Below the pieces are notes generated by a model. It made no database searches. It was not told the origin of the DNA and saw nothing but the letters and a program-made list of their open reading frames with translations. Below are positions 9,906 through 19,466 of a DNA stretch of 64,000 nt, piece by piece; positions within the stretch are counted from its first letter, which is position 1; each line of letters opens with the position of its first letter. Both the position numbers and the translations under genes were made by a program. The stretch covers positions 186,001 to 250,000 of the forward strand of contig CAVTMP010000003.1 of assembly GCA_963735885.1 (NCBI GenBank). The letters run 5' to 3'. This DNA is from JBBSBL01 sp963735885 (GTDB lineage Bacteria; Actinomycetota; Thermoleophilia; Solirubrobacterales; Solirubrobacteraceae).

Positions 9906-10740
9906 GTGCGTTGCGCCGCTTGGCGCCAGCTGGTCGTCTGCCTCTGGTTGGCGCTTCCGGCGACCGCGTCGGCGATCTCGATCAGCCTCACGTCCGGGCC
10001 GAACGGCTCTGAGGTCCTCGCCGGCAGCAGGTCTCGATCAGCGCGTCGTTCGACCTGAGCTTCTGCAAGGCCGGCGACCTGGGGTTCCCGCGCTGGTACT
10101 ACAAGTTCCCGGGGGACAGTTCATCTCTCCGGCCTACGGGACCAGCGCGGGCACCACGCTGACCGACAACGCGCAGACCATCATCCGCGGGACCACGAGC
10201 TACTACGCCTACATCACCTGCAGTCCCGCCTCGAACGACGGACACGCGCTCACCGCCCAGACCGAGGTCCGCACCTACGTCGTGGTGGACAAGCTGACGC
10301 CGCGCGCCGCCACCCGCCGCCCGGCGGCGGCACACGGGCACACCGCCGTCCGCCGACGATCCGATGCGTGCAGCAGCGCAACAACTGGCTCTACGGTCCG
10401 AAGGGCCGCGCATACGCCGCCGGCCTCGCAGGCCGCCAGGGACCTCGCGGGGACGGTCACGACCTCGCGGACGACCTCGACATCATCACGTGACGGCCAA
10501 GCTCGCCGCGCGGGCGCAGCTCGGACGAGGCGGCCAAGAAGGCCGTTCGACCTGCTCGCGCGGCCAGAGCCAGAAGGCGCTGCGCGCAGGAGTACGAGCT
10601 GACGCGGCGCGAGAGCGAGTACGCCAACGGCGCGGACAAGGCGCTCGCCGGCTATCAGGCCGAGCTGCGGAAGGCCGTCGACGCTGCGCGGCAGGCGAGG
10701 GCCCCGGGCCTGGGTCGCCAAGCGCGCGATCGAGACCGGC
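9906..10740 (+). pseudogene. Secreted protein, broken into several frames
   Basis: A GTG at 9906 starts a convincing signal peptide (RQLVVCLWLALPATASA) followed by ISISLTSGPNGSEV. The coding signal then hops frame repeatedly: ASFDLSFCKAGDLGFPRWYYK, then YGTSAGTTLTDNAQTIIRG and TSYYAYITCSPASNDGHAL, then QQRNNWLYGPKGRAYAAG, later AQEYELTRRESEYANGADK and AGYQAELRKAVDAARQA. The pieces look like one secreted beta-rich domain followed by a helical region. At least five indels would be needed to restore a frame. Either the sequence is poor here or the gene is decaying. No family was recognised. The end coordinate is approximate. Confidence 0.45.
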
Positions 10741-10873
10741 CGGATGTCCTGCGCGCCGCGGCGAGATCCGCCGGCCGAGGAGCGCGCGCCACGGCTTCGC
10801 GCCCCTTCCGCACCGGGGCGCGGCCGTCTCCAACGCGCTGATCGACCGCCTGCGGGAGGAGGAGCCGGACTGA
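10741..10873 (+). pseudogene. Probable VapB-type antitoxin, C-terminal part
   Basis: The frame ending at 10873 finishes with GFAPLPHRGAAVSNALIDRLREEEPD, the sort of short acidic C-terminus antitoxins use to hold a PIN toxin. It overlaps the toxin gene by four bases (CTGA). The N-terminal DNA-binding part cannot be read in one frame. The call rests mainly on context. The 5' boundary is approximate. Confidence 0.4.
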
Positions 10874-11301
10874 CGCGCGCGCTGCTCGACATCAACGTGC
10901 TCGTGGCGCTGCTCGACCGCGACCACGTCGATCACGGGCGCGCGCACCAGTGGCTCGACGGCGCGATCGCGGCGGGCTGGGCGTCGTGCGCGATCAGCGA
11001 GAACGGGTTTGTCCGGATCGTCAGCCAACCCCGCTACCCGAGCCCCGTGTCGCCCGCCGAGGCAATCGAGCTCCTGACCCAGGCGTCCGCCGGTGGCGAT
11101 CACGAGTTCTGGCCCTGCGACGTCAGCCTGCTCGACCCGCGGATGGTGAACCGCTCCCGCCTGCACGGGCCGCGTCAGGTCACGGACGCCTACCTCCTCG
11201 CGCTCGCGGTGGCGCACGGCGGCCGGCTGGCCACGTTCGACCGGTCCATCCCCCTCAGCTCCGTGCCCGGCGCCACCGAAGCGCACCTGGCCCGGCTGTG
11301 A
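10870..11301 (+). CDS. PIN-domain ribonuclease toxin, VapC family
   Basis: A 143-residue PIN domain. Acidic residues expected at the Mg2+ site are present: Asp in LLDINVLVALLD, Glu in AISENGFVR, and Asp in TDAYLLALAV and TFDRSIPL. The only plausible start is the CTG at 10870 overlapping the preceding stop codon (CTGA), with no ATG or GTG close by in frame; either CTG is used or the first base is misread. VapC toxins cut RNA and are inhibited by the upstream VapB, whose gene appears damaged here. If both reads are right, an active toxin without antitoxin would be unlikely, so sequence error is suspected. Confidence 0.8.
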   Translation: MTRALLDINVLVALLDRDHVDHGRAHQWLDGAIAAGWASCAISENGFVRIVSQPRYPSPVSPAEAIELLTQASAGGDHEFWPCDVSLLDPRMVNRSRLHGPRQVTDAYLLALAVAHGGRLATFDRSIPLSSVPGATEAHLARL

Positions 11302-11329
11302 CCCGAGCCGGCCCGCCCGTCGGCGTCGG

Positions 11330-12063
11330 CTACGCCGCGGGCAGCAGCTCCGCCGGGATCGCCCCGGCCGGCATCTCGCCGGCCAGGTCGGGGAAGAGGC
11401 GCCGGGCGAGCTCGCCCGCCGGGCGCGGGTCGATCAGCGGACGCAGGTCGGCGATGGTCAGGAGCAGGCGCAGCGTCGAGGCGATCTGGAGGTCGGCGGC
11501 GTTCGGCGGATCCCCGCCGAGCGTCCCGTCGGCGATCCAGGCGTCGACCTTGTCGAGGTGGCCGGGCAGCGCGCGGAGGTCCGTGGCCTCGGCCCCGGGC
11601 GTCGCGGCGTTCAGCTTGATCTCGGCCCGCGAGATCGCGGCCATGCTCAGCTTGATCGCCGACGCCGGCAACGGGATCTTCGACCCCTCCGAGTAGCTCG
11701 GTCCCGCCTCCGGACGACGCTTCAACGCCGGCCACAGGATCCGGCGCGCGATCGGCTGAAAGACCTCGTCGCCCCAGCGCTCGGCGTCCTCGACGCGGGC
11801 GCGCGCCTCCGGGTCGCCCGGGAAGAGCGGCGGCTCCGGCACGAGCGCGTCGAGGCGCCGCATGATCGCCGTCGACCCGCTGATCTTCTCGCCGTCGATC
11901 CGGAGGCCCGGCACGTGCGCTTCCCGAAGATCACGCGCTGTAGCGGCACGTGCATCGGTGGCGGCCATTCGACCGTCGAGTAGTCGATGCCCTTCAGCCG
12001 CAGCGCCGCCTCGACGGCGGCGCAGGGGTGCGAGCCGTGGACGACGAAGAGCCGGGCGGACAT
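11330..12063 (-). CDS. Glutathione S-transferase-like protein (one frameshift)
   Basis: About 244 residues after correcting one missing base near 11918. The N-terminal thioredoxin fold starts LFVVHGSHPCAAVEAALRL, in which the HPC-containing segment occupies the GST active-site position, and continues VPGLRIDGEKISGSTAIM, the cis-Pro and S-x-A glutathione-site pattern. The C-terminal helical half includes ADLQIASTLRLLL, similar to GST_C. The ATG at 12063 is 8 nt from TATCCT on the minus strand, back to back with coaX. Actinobacteria usually lack glutathione, so the thiol cosubstrate is unknown. Confidence 0.75.
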
Positions 12064-12087
12064 GGCGGGCGAGGATACTCTGCGACC
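12064..12087. promoter_or_regulatory. Overlapping divergent promoters of the GST-like gene and coaX
   Basis: Only 24 bp separate the two start codons. TACTCT at 12076-12081 lies 6 nt before the coaX GTG, and TATCCT on the other strand (12077-12072) lies 8 nt before the GST-like ATG. The two -10 boxes share the TA at 12076-12077, so polymerase could not open both at once. Confidence 0.6.
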
Positions 12088-12867
12088 GTGCTCCTGACCG
12101 TCGACGTCGGCAACACCCAGACCCACTTCGGCGCCTTCCGCGGCGAGGAGCTGGTCGAGCACTGGCGGTTCGCGACCGTGCGCGACTCCACCGTGGACCA
12201 GCTGGGGGCCGCGCTCTCCAGCCTGCTCGCGCTGCGCGGCCTCGGGTTCGCGGACCTCGACGCCTCGATCGTCTCCTCGACGGTGCCCGCGCTCGGGCAG
12301 GAGTGGCAGCGGGTCGGCGAGCGCTACCTCGGCCACGACACGATCGTCGTGGGCCCCGGCATCCGGACCGGGATGCCGCTGCGCTACGACAACCCGCGCG
12401 AGATCGGGGCGGATCGGCTCGTCAACGCCGTCGCCGCCTACGAGCGGGTCGGGGGCGCGTGCATCGTCGTGGACTTCGGCACCGCGATCACCTACGACCC
12501 GGTCTCCGCGGCCGGCGAGTATCTCGGCGGGGTGATCCAGCCGGGCGTCGAGATCTCGATGGAGGCGCTCACCGAGCGCGCGGCGAAGCTCCCGAAGATC
12601 GACCTCGTGCCGCCGCGGACGCTGATCGGGAAGACGACGGTCGACGCGATCCGCTCCGGCGTCGTCTACGGCTTCGCCGGCGCCGTGGACGGGATCGTCG
12701 GCCGGCTGCGCGACGAGCTCGGCGCCGAGGCGACGACCATCGCCACCGGCGGGCTCGCCGAGCACATCGTGCCGTTCTGCACCTCGATCGACGCGGTCGA
12801 CGACCTCATCACGCTCACCGGCCTGCGGCTGCTGCACGAGCGCAACGTCCCGTCGTCGGGGACGTAG
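12088..12867 (+). CDS. coaX: Type III pantothenate kinase
   Basis: First step of coenzyme A synthesis (pantothenate to 4'-phosphopantothenate). A 259-residue ASKHA-fold enzyme: phosphate loop VDVGNTQTHFG at residues about 5-15, the pantothenate-binding PREIGADRLVNAVAA near 103, catalytic Asp in VVDFGTAITYD near 130 and GGVIQPGV near 150. The GTG at 12088 is 6 nt from TACTCT, consistent with a leaderless transcript. CoaX next to ftsH/folate genes and dus matches the order in Bacillus and many actinobacteria. Confidence 0.93.
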   Translation: MLLTVDVGNTQTHFGAFRGEELVEHWRFATVRDSTVDQLGAALSSLLALRGLGFADLDASIVSSTVPALGQEWQRVGERYLGHDTIVVGPGIRTGMPLRYDNPREIGADRLVNAVAAYERVGGACIVVDFGTAITYDPVSAAGEYLGGVIQPGVEISMEALTERAAKLPKIDLVPPRTLIGKTTVDAIRSGVVYGFAGAVDGIVGRLRDELGAEATTIATGGLAEHIVPFCTSIDAVDDLITLTGLRLLHERNVPSSGT

Positions 12868-12887
12868 GCCGCCACTACCCTTGAACC

Positions 12888-13874
12888 GTGCCGACTCGTG
12901 CCCTCACGGATCGCTGGACGCTCGGCGGCGTGCCGATTCCCAACCGCGTCGTGCTCGCCCCGCTCGCGGGCATCGGCAACTGGTTCGTGCGCCTGCAGGC
13001 GCGGCGGCACGGGGCGGGGCTCGTGGTCTCCGAGATGGTCTCCAGCCACGCGGTGCACCACCGCAACGAGCGCACGTGCCGCGAGCTGCTGCGGGTCCAC
13101 CCCGACGAGCACCCGGTGTCCTTTCAGCTCTTCGGCGGCGATCCGGACGTCATGGCCTCGGCGGCCGAGCGGGTCGCGGCGGCCGGCGCGGATCTCATCG
13201 ACCTCAACATGGGCTGCCCGGTGCCGAAGGTCTGCAAGACCGGCGCCGGCGCGGCGCTGCTGCGCGATCCCGACCGGGCGGTCGCGGTGGCGCGGGCCGC
13301 CGCCCGCGGGAGCGGGCTGCCGGTGACCGTGAAGCTCCGGCCCGGCCAGCGTCCGGGCGAGCGCGACGGCGTCGTGCTCGCCCACCGCCTCGTGGAGGAG
13401 GCGGACGTGGCCGGCCTCGCCTTCCACCCGCGCCACGCCTCCCAGCAGCACAAGGGCCGTCCCGACTACGAGCTCGCGGCCGGACTCGTCGCCGAGCTCC
13501 CGGTGCCGGTGATGATCTCGGGCGGGCTGCGCGACTCCGATGCGGTGCACCGCGTCTTCGACCGCACCGGAGCGGCGGCGGTGATGCTCGCCCGCGGGCA
13601 GCTCGGGAACCCGTGGCTCTTCGAGGAGGTCCTCGGCACGCGCCGCGAGCCGCCCACGCGCGAGGAGATCCTGGCCGAGCTCGACTGGGTCATGGACCGC
13701 GCCGTCGAGCACCTCGGCGCGGAGCGCGCCGCCCGCTACCTGCGGAAGTTCTACCCGTGGTACGTCGACCGCCTCGGCGGCGGCGCGGAGCTCCAGGACG
13801 CCCTGCAGCGGGCGGCGACGATCGCCGAGGCGCGCGTCGCGCTCGGCGTGCCGGCGCTGGCCGCGGCCGCCTGA
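12888..13874 (+). CDS. dus: tRNA-dihydrouridine synthase
   Basis: A 328-residue FMN TIM-barrel enzyme reducing uridine in tRNA D-loops. Motifs: VVLAPLAGIGN at the start of the barrel, FQLFGGDPDVMASAA, the catalytic-Cys segment LNMGCPVPKVCKTGAGAALL near residue 105, FHPRHASQQHKG (FMN/tRNA binding) near 185 and ISGGLRDSDAV near 208. The GTG start is exactly 6 nt downstream of TACCCT (12876-12881) with no Shine-Dalgarno. The order coaX-dus-greA-lysS is typical. A DusB-type assignment is likely but not proven by the motifs. Confidence 0.92.
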   Translation: MPTRALTDRWTLGGVPIPNRVVLAPLAGIGNWFVRLQARRHGAGLVVSEMVSSHAVHHRNERTCRELLRVHPDEHPVSFQLFGGDPDVMASAAERVAAAGADLIDLNMGCPVPKVCKTGAGAALLRDPDRAVAVARAAARGSGLPVTVKLRPGQRPGERDGVVLAHRLVEEADVAGLAFHPRHASQQHKGRPDYELAAGLVAELPVPVMISGGLRDSDAVHRVFDRTGAAAVMLARGQLGNPWLFEEVLGTRREPPTREEILAELDWVMDRAVEHLGAERAARYLRKFYPWYVDRLGGGAELQDALQRAATIAEARVALGVPALAAAA

Positions 13875-13938
13875 GCGCCGGCCGCCGCCGACCGGGCCGA
13901 GGTCCGCTCGGCGACGCGGAGGACCGCGCGGGCGGCGC

Positions 13939-13944
13939 TATACT
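13939..13944 (+). promoter_or_regulatory. -10 box of greA
   Basis: TATACT is the closest match to the sigma-A -10 consensus noticed in the window. It would start transcription near 13951 and give a leader of about 90 nt before greA. Confidence 0.6.
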
Positions 13945-13977
13945 TCCGCGCCCACCACAGGCCCGCCGCCGTTGATT

Positions 13978-13996
13978 TCCCCGCCATATGCGGGGA
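13978..13996 (+). terminator. Terminator-like hairpin in the greA leader
   Basis: TCCCCGC (13978-13984), a 5-nt loop CATAT and GCGGGGA (13990-13996) form a 7-bp stem followed by CTTTTC. It lies between the -10 box and the greA start, so it could attenuate greA transcription. U-tracts are rare in this GC-rich sequence, which makes this one notable. Confidence 0.55.
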
Positions 13997-14039
13997 CTTT
14001 TCGTGCGGCAGCCCTCACCTCCACCCGAGACACCCCACC

Positions 14040-14522
14040 ATGCCGAAGGACGTCATCCTCACCCCCGAGGGCCTGGAGAAGCTCCAGTCCGAGCTCGAGC
14101 ACCTCTCCAAGGCGAAGCGCGCCGAGGTCGCCGAGCGCATCAAGGCCGCCCGCGAGTTCGGCGACATCTCGGAGAACTCCGAGTACGACGACGCCAAGAA
14201 CGAGCAGGCGATGCTGGAGGCGCGGATCGCCACGCTGGAGGAGAAGCTTCGCGCCGCGACGGTGATCGACGCGAAGGAGCTCGGCACCGACGTGGTCCGC
14301 GTCGGCTCGATCGTCCACGTCAAGGACCAGAAGACCGGCAAGAGCACGACCTACACGATCGTCGGCTCCGCCGAGGCGAACCCCGCCGAGGCGAAGCTGT
14401 CGAACGAGTCGCCGGTCGGCAAGGCGCTGGTCGGCCACAAGCGCAACGCGATCGTCGACGTCGTGCTGCCGAACGGGAAGAAGCGCAAGCTGAAGATCAC
14501 GAAGATCGACGTCGGGGTCTAG
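14040..14522 (+). CDS. greA: Transcription elongation factor GreA
   Basis: A 160-residue factor that enters the RNA polymerase secondary channel and stimulates cleavage of backtracked RNA. The N-terminal coiled coil (LEKLQSELEHLSKAKRAEV) carries the acidic tip in AREFGDISENSEYDDAK. The C-terminal FKBP-like domain contains SPVGKALVGHKRNAIVDV. The length is normal. Its leader holds a -10 box at 13939 and a terminator-like hairpin at 13978, so expression may be attenuated. lysS follows 18 nt downstream. Confidence 0.96.
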   Translation: MPKDVILTPEGLEKLQSELEHLSKAKRAEVAERIKAAREFGDISENSEYDDAKNEQAMLEARIATLEEKLRAATVIDAKELGTDVVRVGSIVHVKDQKTGKSTTYTIVGSAEANPAEAKLSNESPVGKALVGHKRNAIVDVVLPNGKKRKLKITKIDVGV

Positions 14523-14539
14523 ATAGGCTCGGGGCCGCC

Positions 14540-16024
14540 ATGGGCGAGCCCGAGGACGAGGAGACGCCCGAGCCGGGCCGCGAGTCGGAGCTGCTGGCCG
14601 CCCGGCGCCGGAAGCTCGCGGACCTGCGCGCGGCCGGGGTCGATCCGTTCCCCCACGCCTACCCCGGCGTCGTGCCCCTCGCGCGCGTGCGCGAGGAGAA
14701 CGACGGCCTCGAGGCCGGGGAGGAGACCGAGCGCGCCTACCGCGTCGCCGGCCGGCTCGCCGCCCGCCGCGGCCAGGGCAAGGCGGCGTTCCTCGACCTC
14801 GTCGACCGCTCCGGGCGGCTCCAGCTCCACGCGCGCGCCGACGTGCTCGGCGCCGAGCGCATGGCCGCGCTGCTCGCCTTCGACCTCGGCGACCTGATCG
14901 GGGTCGACGGCACCGCCCTGCGCACCCGTCGCGGCGAGCTCTCGCTGCGCGTCGACGAGGTCGCGCTGCTCGCGAAGTCGCTGCGGCCGCCGCCGGAGAA
15001 GCACCACGGGCTGCACGACGTCGAGACCCGCTACCGCCACCGCGAGCTCGACCTCATGGCCTCCGAGGAGGCCCGCGAGCTGTTCGTCACCCGGGCGCGG
15101 ATCGTCTCCGAGCTCCGTCGCTTCCTCGACGACGAGGGGTTCGTCGAGGTCGAGACGCCGGTGCTCCAGCCGGTCTACGGCGGCGCGCTCGCGCGTCCGT
15201 TCACGACCCACCACCACGCGCTCGACCGCACGCTCTACCTGCGGATCGCGACGGAGCTGTACCTCAAGCGGCTCATCGTCGGCGGCCTCGAGCGCGTCTA
15301 CGAGCTGGGCAAGGACTTCCGCAACGAGGGCCTCTCGCCCAAGCACAACCCGGAGTTCACGATGCTCGAGTGGTACGAGGCCTACGCCGACTACGACGAC
15401 GTCGCGGCGCGCTGCGAGCGTCTCGTCGCCCATGTCGCGGCGGCGGTCGGCTACGCGGGCGAGCTGGACTTCACGCCGCCGTGGAGGCGCGAGACGCTGG
15501 TCGGGGCGATCGCGGAGCGCACCGGCGTCGACGTGCTCGCCGAGCGCGGCGACCGCGACGCGCTCGCGGCGCGGATGGCGGCCGCGGGACTGCCGGTGCC
15601 CGAGGCCCGCACGTGGCCACAGCTCGTCGACGAGCTGCTCTCCAAGCACGTCGAGCCGGCGCTCGCGCAGCCGACCTTCATCCTGGACTACCCGGTCGAG
15701 CTCTCGCCCTTCGCCAAGCGGCACCGGAGCGAGCCGGGGCTCGTCGAGCGCTTCGAGGCGTTCGCCGGCGGCATGGAGTTCGCGAACGCGTTCACCGAGC
15801 TGAACGACCCCGACGACCAGCGCGCGCGCTTCGCGGAGCAGGACCGTCACGCCGCCGCCGGCGACGAGGAGGCCCAGCCCCACGACGAGTCCTACCTGTT
15901 CGCGCTCGAGCACGGGATGCCGCCGACCGGCGGGATCGGGATCGGGATCGACCGGCTCGTGCTGCTGCTGACCGGGCACCGCTCGATCCGCGAGGTCGTG
16001 CTGTTCCCGGTGATGCGGGACTGA
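14540..16024 (+). CDS. lysS: Lysyl-tRNA synthetase, class II
   Basis: A 494-residue enzyme charging tRNA(Lys). An N-terminal OB-fold anticodon-binding domain covers residues about 65-160 (RVAGRLAARRGQGKAAFLDL). The class II core has motif 2 in YELGKDFRNEGLSPKHNPEF near 260 and motif 3 GIGIGIDRLVLLLTGHRSI near the C-terminus. The start ATG lies 10 nt after TAGGCT (14524-14529), a possible own promoter close behind greA. No insertion or truncation is seen. Confidence 0.96.
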   Translation: MGEPEDEETPEPGRESELLAARRRKLADLRAAGVDPFPHAYPGVVPLARVREENDGLEAGEETERAYRVAGRLAARRGQGKAAFLDLVDRSGRLQLHARADVLGAERMAALLAFDLGDLIGVDGTALRTRRGELSLRVDEVALLAKSLRPPPEKHHGLHDVETRYRHRELDLMASEEARELFVTRARIVSELRRFLDDEGFVEVETPVLQPVYGGALARPFTTHHHALDRTLYLRIATELYLKRLIVGGLERVYELGKDFRNEGLSPKHNPEFTMLEWYEAYADYDDVAARCERLVAHVAAAVGYAGELDFTPPWRRETLVGAIAERTGVDVLAERGDRDALAARMAAAGLPVPEARTWPQLVDELLSKHVEPALAQPTFILDYPVELSPFAKRHRSEPGLVERFEAFAGGMEFANAFTELNDPDDQRARFAEQDRHAAAGDEEAQPHDESYLFALEHGMPPTGGIGIGIDRLVLLLTGHRSIREVVLFPVMRD

Positions 16025-16147
16025 GGCCCTCGCCCCGGCCCGCCTCCCGCGTCCGCTCGCGGGACCGCAGGCCAGGGTGGACGGGTCGGGTGCCGGATCG
16101 CCGTCGGTTGCAGGGCCCCAGGGGCTGGGGCGTAGGGTCGGTTTGTC

Positions 16148-19100
16148 ATGCGACGGGCCCTGAGCGCCCGCACAGCAGCCTCTGTTGTCGGGCGGCGCAA
16201 CCTTCTCCTACGCCCGAATCGGTCGCGGGGAGAAGAACCACGTCCCCCGCCGGCCCGCCGAGCACGGCTCTCGTTGCTGGCGCTCGGGCTCAGCGCCGCC
16301 GTCGCGCTCGCGGCGCCGGGGACGGCGCTCGGCGCCGTGCCGTCGGTGGTGACGGGGGTGGCGTCGGGGGTGTCGGGGGATCGGGCGCACGTGTCGGGGA
16401 CGGTGAAGTCGAACGATCCGTTCTTGGGTGCTGGCTGGTATTTCGAGTACGGGACGGATACGGGCTATGGGTCCTTCAGCTCGAGCGGGCATGCGGATCC
16501 GGGGTCGGTCGATCAGTCGGTCGGGGCGGACCTGGGGGGGTTGGCGTCGAACACGACCTACCACTACCGGGTGGTCGCGCTTCTGGATGGGACGTCCGCG
16601 CCGTTGTACGTGGGTGAGGACCGGACGTTCGGAACGACGGTGGTGCCGTCGGTTTCGTCGGGGGTGGCGTCGGGGGTGTCGGGGGATCGGGCGCATGTGT
16701 CGGGGGCGGTGAGGTCGAACGATCCGTTCTTGGGTGTGAGCTGGTATTTCGAGTACGGGACGGATACGGGCTATGGGTCCTTCAGCTCGAGCGGGCATGC
16801 GGATCCGGGGTCGGTCGATCAGTCGGTCGGGGCTGACCTGGGGGGGTTGGCGTCGAACACGACCTACCACTACCGGGTGGTCGCGCTTCTGGATGGGACG
16901 TCCGCGCCGTTGTACGTGGGTGAGGACCGGACGTTCAGAACGACGGTGGTGCCGTCGGTTTGACGGGGGTGGCGTCGGGGGTGTCGGGGGATCGGGCGCA
17001 TGTGTCGGGGGCGGTGAGGTCGAACGATCCGTTCTTGGGGCTGGTGTGGTATTTCGAGTACGGGACGGATACGGGCTACGGGTCCTCGACGGTCGAGCGG
17101 GCATGCGGATCCGGGGTCGGTCGATCAGTCGGTCGGGGCGGATCTGGGGGGGTTGGCGTCGAACACGACCTACCACTACCGGGTGGTGGCGTCCTGGAGG
17201 GGACGTCCGTGCCGTTGTACGTGGGTGAGGACCGGACGTTCACCACGACCGGGCCCCTGTCGCTGTCGGTGGCGGATGCCGGATCCGTGACCGAGGGCGA
17301 TGCGGGCTCCCGGAACGCGTCGTTCGTCGTGTCGCTGTCCGCGCCGGCGCCGGCCGGCGGGGTGACGGTCGACTACGCGACGGCGGACGGGTCGGCGACG
17401 GCGCCGTCCGACTACGGGCAGGTGTCGGGGACGCTGATCTTCGCCCCGGGCGAGACGAGCAAGACGGTCGCGGTCGCGGTCCACGGCGACACGTCCTTCG
17501 AGGGCGACGAGACGTTCTCGCTCGTGCTTTCCGCGCCGACCGGCGCCGAGATCGCCGACGACCAGGGGACCGGCCACGATCGTCGACGACGATCCGGCGC
17601 CCGCGCCGTCGGTGGCGACGGGGGCGGCGACCGGCGTGACGACGGGCTCGGCGCGGCTCACGGGCACGGTCAATCCTCAGGATCCCGTCAACGGCCTCGT
17701 CTGGGCCTTCGAGTGGGGGACCGGCACGAGCTACGGCAGCGTGACGCCGTCTCGCGTCTCGGCTTCCGGGACGGTCGACCAGTCGGTCGCCGAGAACCTG
17801 GCGGGGCTGGCGCCGAACACCACCTACCACTACCGGCTGGTGGGGTTCGGGTCCGGAAGCGCGGTGTACCGCGGCACGGACCGGACGTTCACGACGCTGC
17901 CCCGCGCGTGCGAGATCACGCAGAGCCGATCCCTCGAGGGAACGACCACGTCGACGATCGAGTTCGTCAACGCCACCGGCGGACCGGTCCGCACCTACTG
18001 GCTGGACTACGCCGGCCAGCGGGTGCTCTACGAGACCATCCCCGCCGGGCAGAGCTTCGTGCAGGACACCTGGCTCACCCATCCGTGGGTGGTCCTCGAC
18101 GCCGCCGACGGGTGCGTCGGATACACCGTCTCCGACCGGCCGGCGAAGCGGTTCGTGGTCGGCGAGGCGGTGTCGGTGGCGGATGCGCCGCCCCTGCTCG
18201 AGGGGGATGCCGGCTCCCGGAACGCGTCGTTCGTCGTGTCGCTGTCAAGCCCGGCCCCGGCGGGCGGGGTGACGGTCGACTACGCGACGGCGGACGGGTC
18301 GGCGACGGCGCCCTCCGACTACGCGGCGGCGTCGGGGACGCTGAGCTTCGCGCCGGGCGAGACGAGCAAGACGGTCGCGGTCGCGGTCCACGGGGACACG
18401 GCGTTCGAGGGCGACGAGACGTTCACGTTGCGCCTGTCGGGGGCCGGCGCGACGGTCACGGACGGCCAGGGGACCGCCACGATCCGCAACGACGACGTCG
18501 AGCGCACGGGCACGCCGGCCCCGGGCGTCGCGGATCTCCGCGTGACGACGGCGCTCGACTCGGCGGCCCCGTTGGTGGCCGGCCACGAGGTGTCGTACCG
18601 CGCCACGGTCAGCAACGCGGGGCCGGGCGTCGCCACCGGCGTCGTGCTGCGGGTCCGCCTGTCCGCGAGCCTGCGCTTCGTCTCCGCAGCCCCCGGCGCG
18701 TGCGCGCAATCCGGCTCGCTGGTCACCTGCTCGATCGGCGGGGTGGGCGCGGGCCAGAGCGTCACGGTCGTCATGCGTCTGCGGGCGGTCTCGTCGGGCC
18801 CCGCGTCGGTGGCGGCGAGTGTGGCCGGCGACGGCACCGACCCGGTGCCGGGATCCGACCAGAGCGCGGTGCAGGCGGCGGTGGCGCCGGCTCCGCCGCA
18901 GGTCGCTCGGACCGTCAACGCGACCCCGGTGTCCGGCCAGGTGCTGGTCAAGCTGCCCGGGAGTCGCCGGCTCGTGCCCCTGCAGGACGCGCGCTCGCTG
19001 CCCGTGGGCACGGTCGTGGACGCCACGAAAGGCCGGGTGCGGATCACGTCCGCGGCGGACAGCCACGGGCACACGCAGTCGGCCGAGTTCTCCGCCGGCC

Positions 19101-19441
19101 AGTTCCGGATCGCGCAGCGGCGAGCCAGGCCGCTGATCACCGAGCTCGTGCTCGTCGGCGGGGACTTCGCGGGTTGCCGCCGAGGCCGCGCCGCGCCGGC
19201 GGCGGCGGCCAGGCGCCGCGGGCACGGGCGCCGGCTGTGGGGCAACGGGAAGGGGAAGTTCCGCACGCGGGGGCGCTACGGGGCCGCGACGGTGCGCGGG
19301 ACCAGGTGGCTGACCGAGGATCGCTGCAACGACACCCGCGTCCTCGTGGCGCGCGGCGTCGTGTCGGTGCGCGACTTCCCCCGCCGCCGAACCGTGATCG
19401 TGCGCGCCGGACGCAGCTACGTCGCGAGGGCGCCGCGATGA
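16148..19441 (+). CDS. Modular secreted protein: tandem FN3-like repeats, Calx-beta, VHL-beta, DUF11 (frameshifted)
   Basis: After a long basic N-terminus and a hydrophobic signal core (LLALGLSAAVALAAPGTALG), three near-identical 102-residue beta repeats (GYGSFSSSGHADPGSVDQSV ... NTTYHYRVV) are followed by a Calx-beta domain (VTVDYATADGSATAPSDY), a fourth diverged repeat, a VHL-beta domain (TYWLDYAGQRVLYETIPAGQ, DTWLTHPWVV), a second Calx-beta, a DUF11 domain and a C-terminal domain (KGKFRTRGRYGAATVRG; TVIVRAGRSYVAR) that I recall from many Thermoleophilia surface proteins. Indels near 16960, 17085, 17195 and 17575 break the frame. TAGGGT lies 9 nt before the ATG. It is probably a surface adhesin or structural protein; no enzyme motif is seen. 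Confidence 0.75.
16337..17254 (+). repeat. Three tandem 306-bp coding repeats
   Basis: Copies start at 16337, 16643 and 16949, each 306 bp (102 codons). The first two are nearly identical. The third carries indels in its middle. Base composition is odd for the window: long G-runs such as GGGGGTGGCGTCGGGGGTG and many G-ending codons where neighbours use C. This indicates recent tandem amplification. Confidence 0.8.
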
Positions 19442-19466
19442 GGCGGGGACTCGCGGCGCGGCACCC

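Noticed and set aside
13988..14040. Upstream ORF starting in the greA leader hairpin
   Set aside because: The frame stays open through greA and lysS in a non-coding register; no ribosome site and no stop before greA.
16337..17254. CRISPR-like or integron-like array
   Set aside because: Units are 306 bp, directly adjacent without spacers, and encode in-frame protein repeats.
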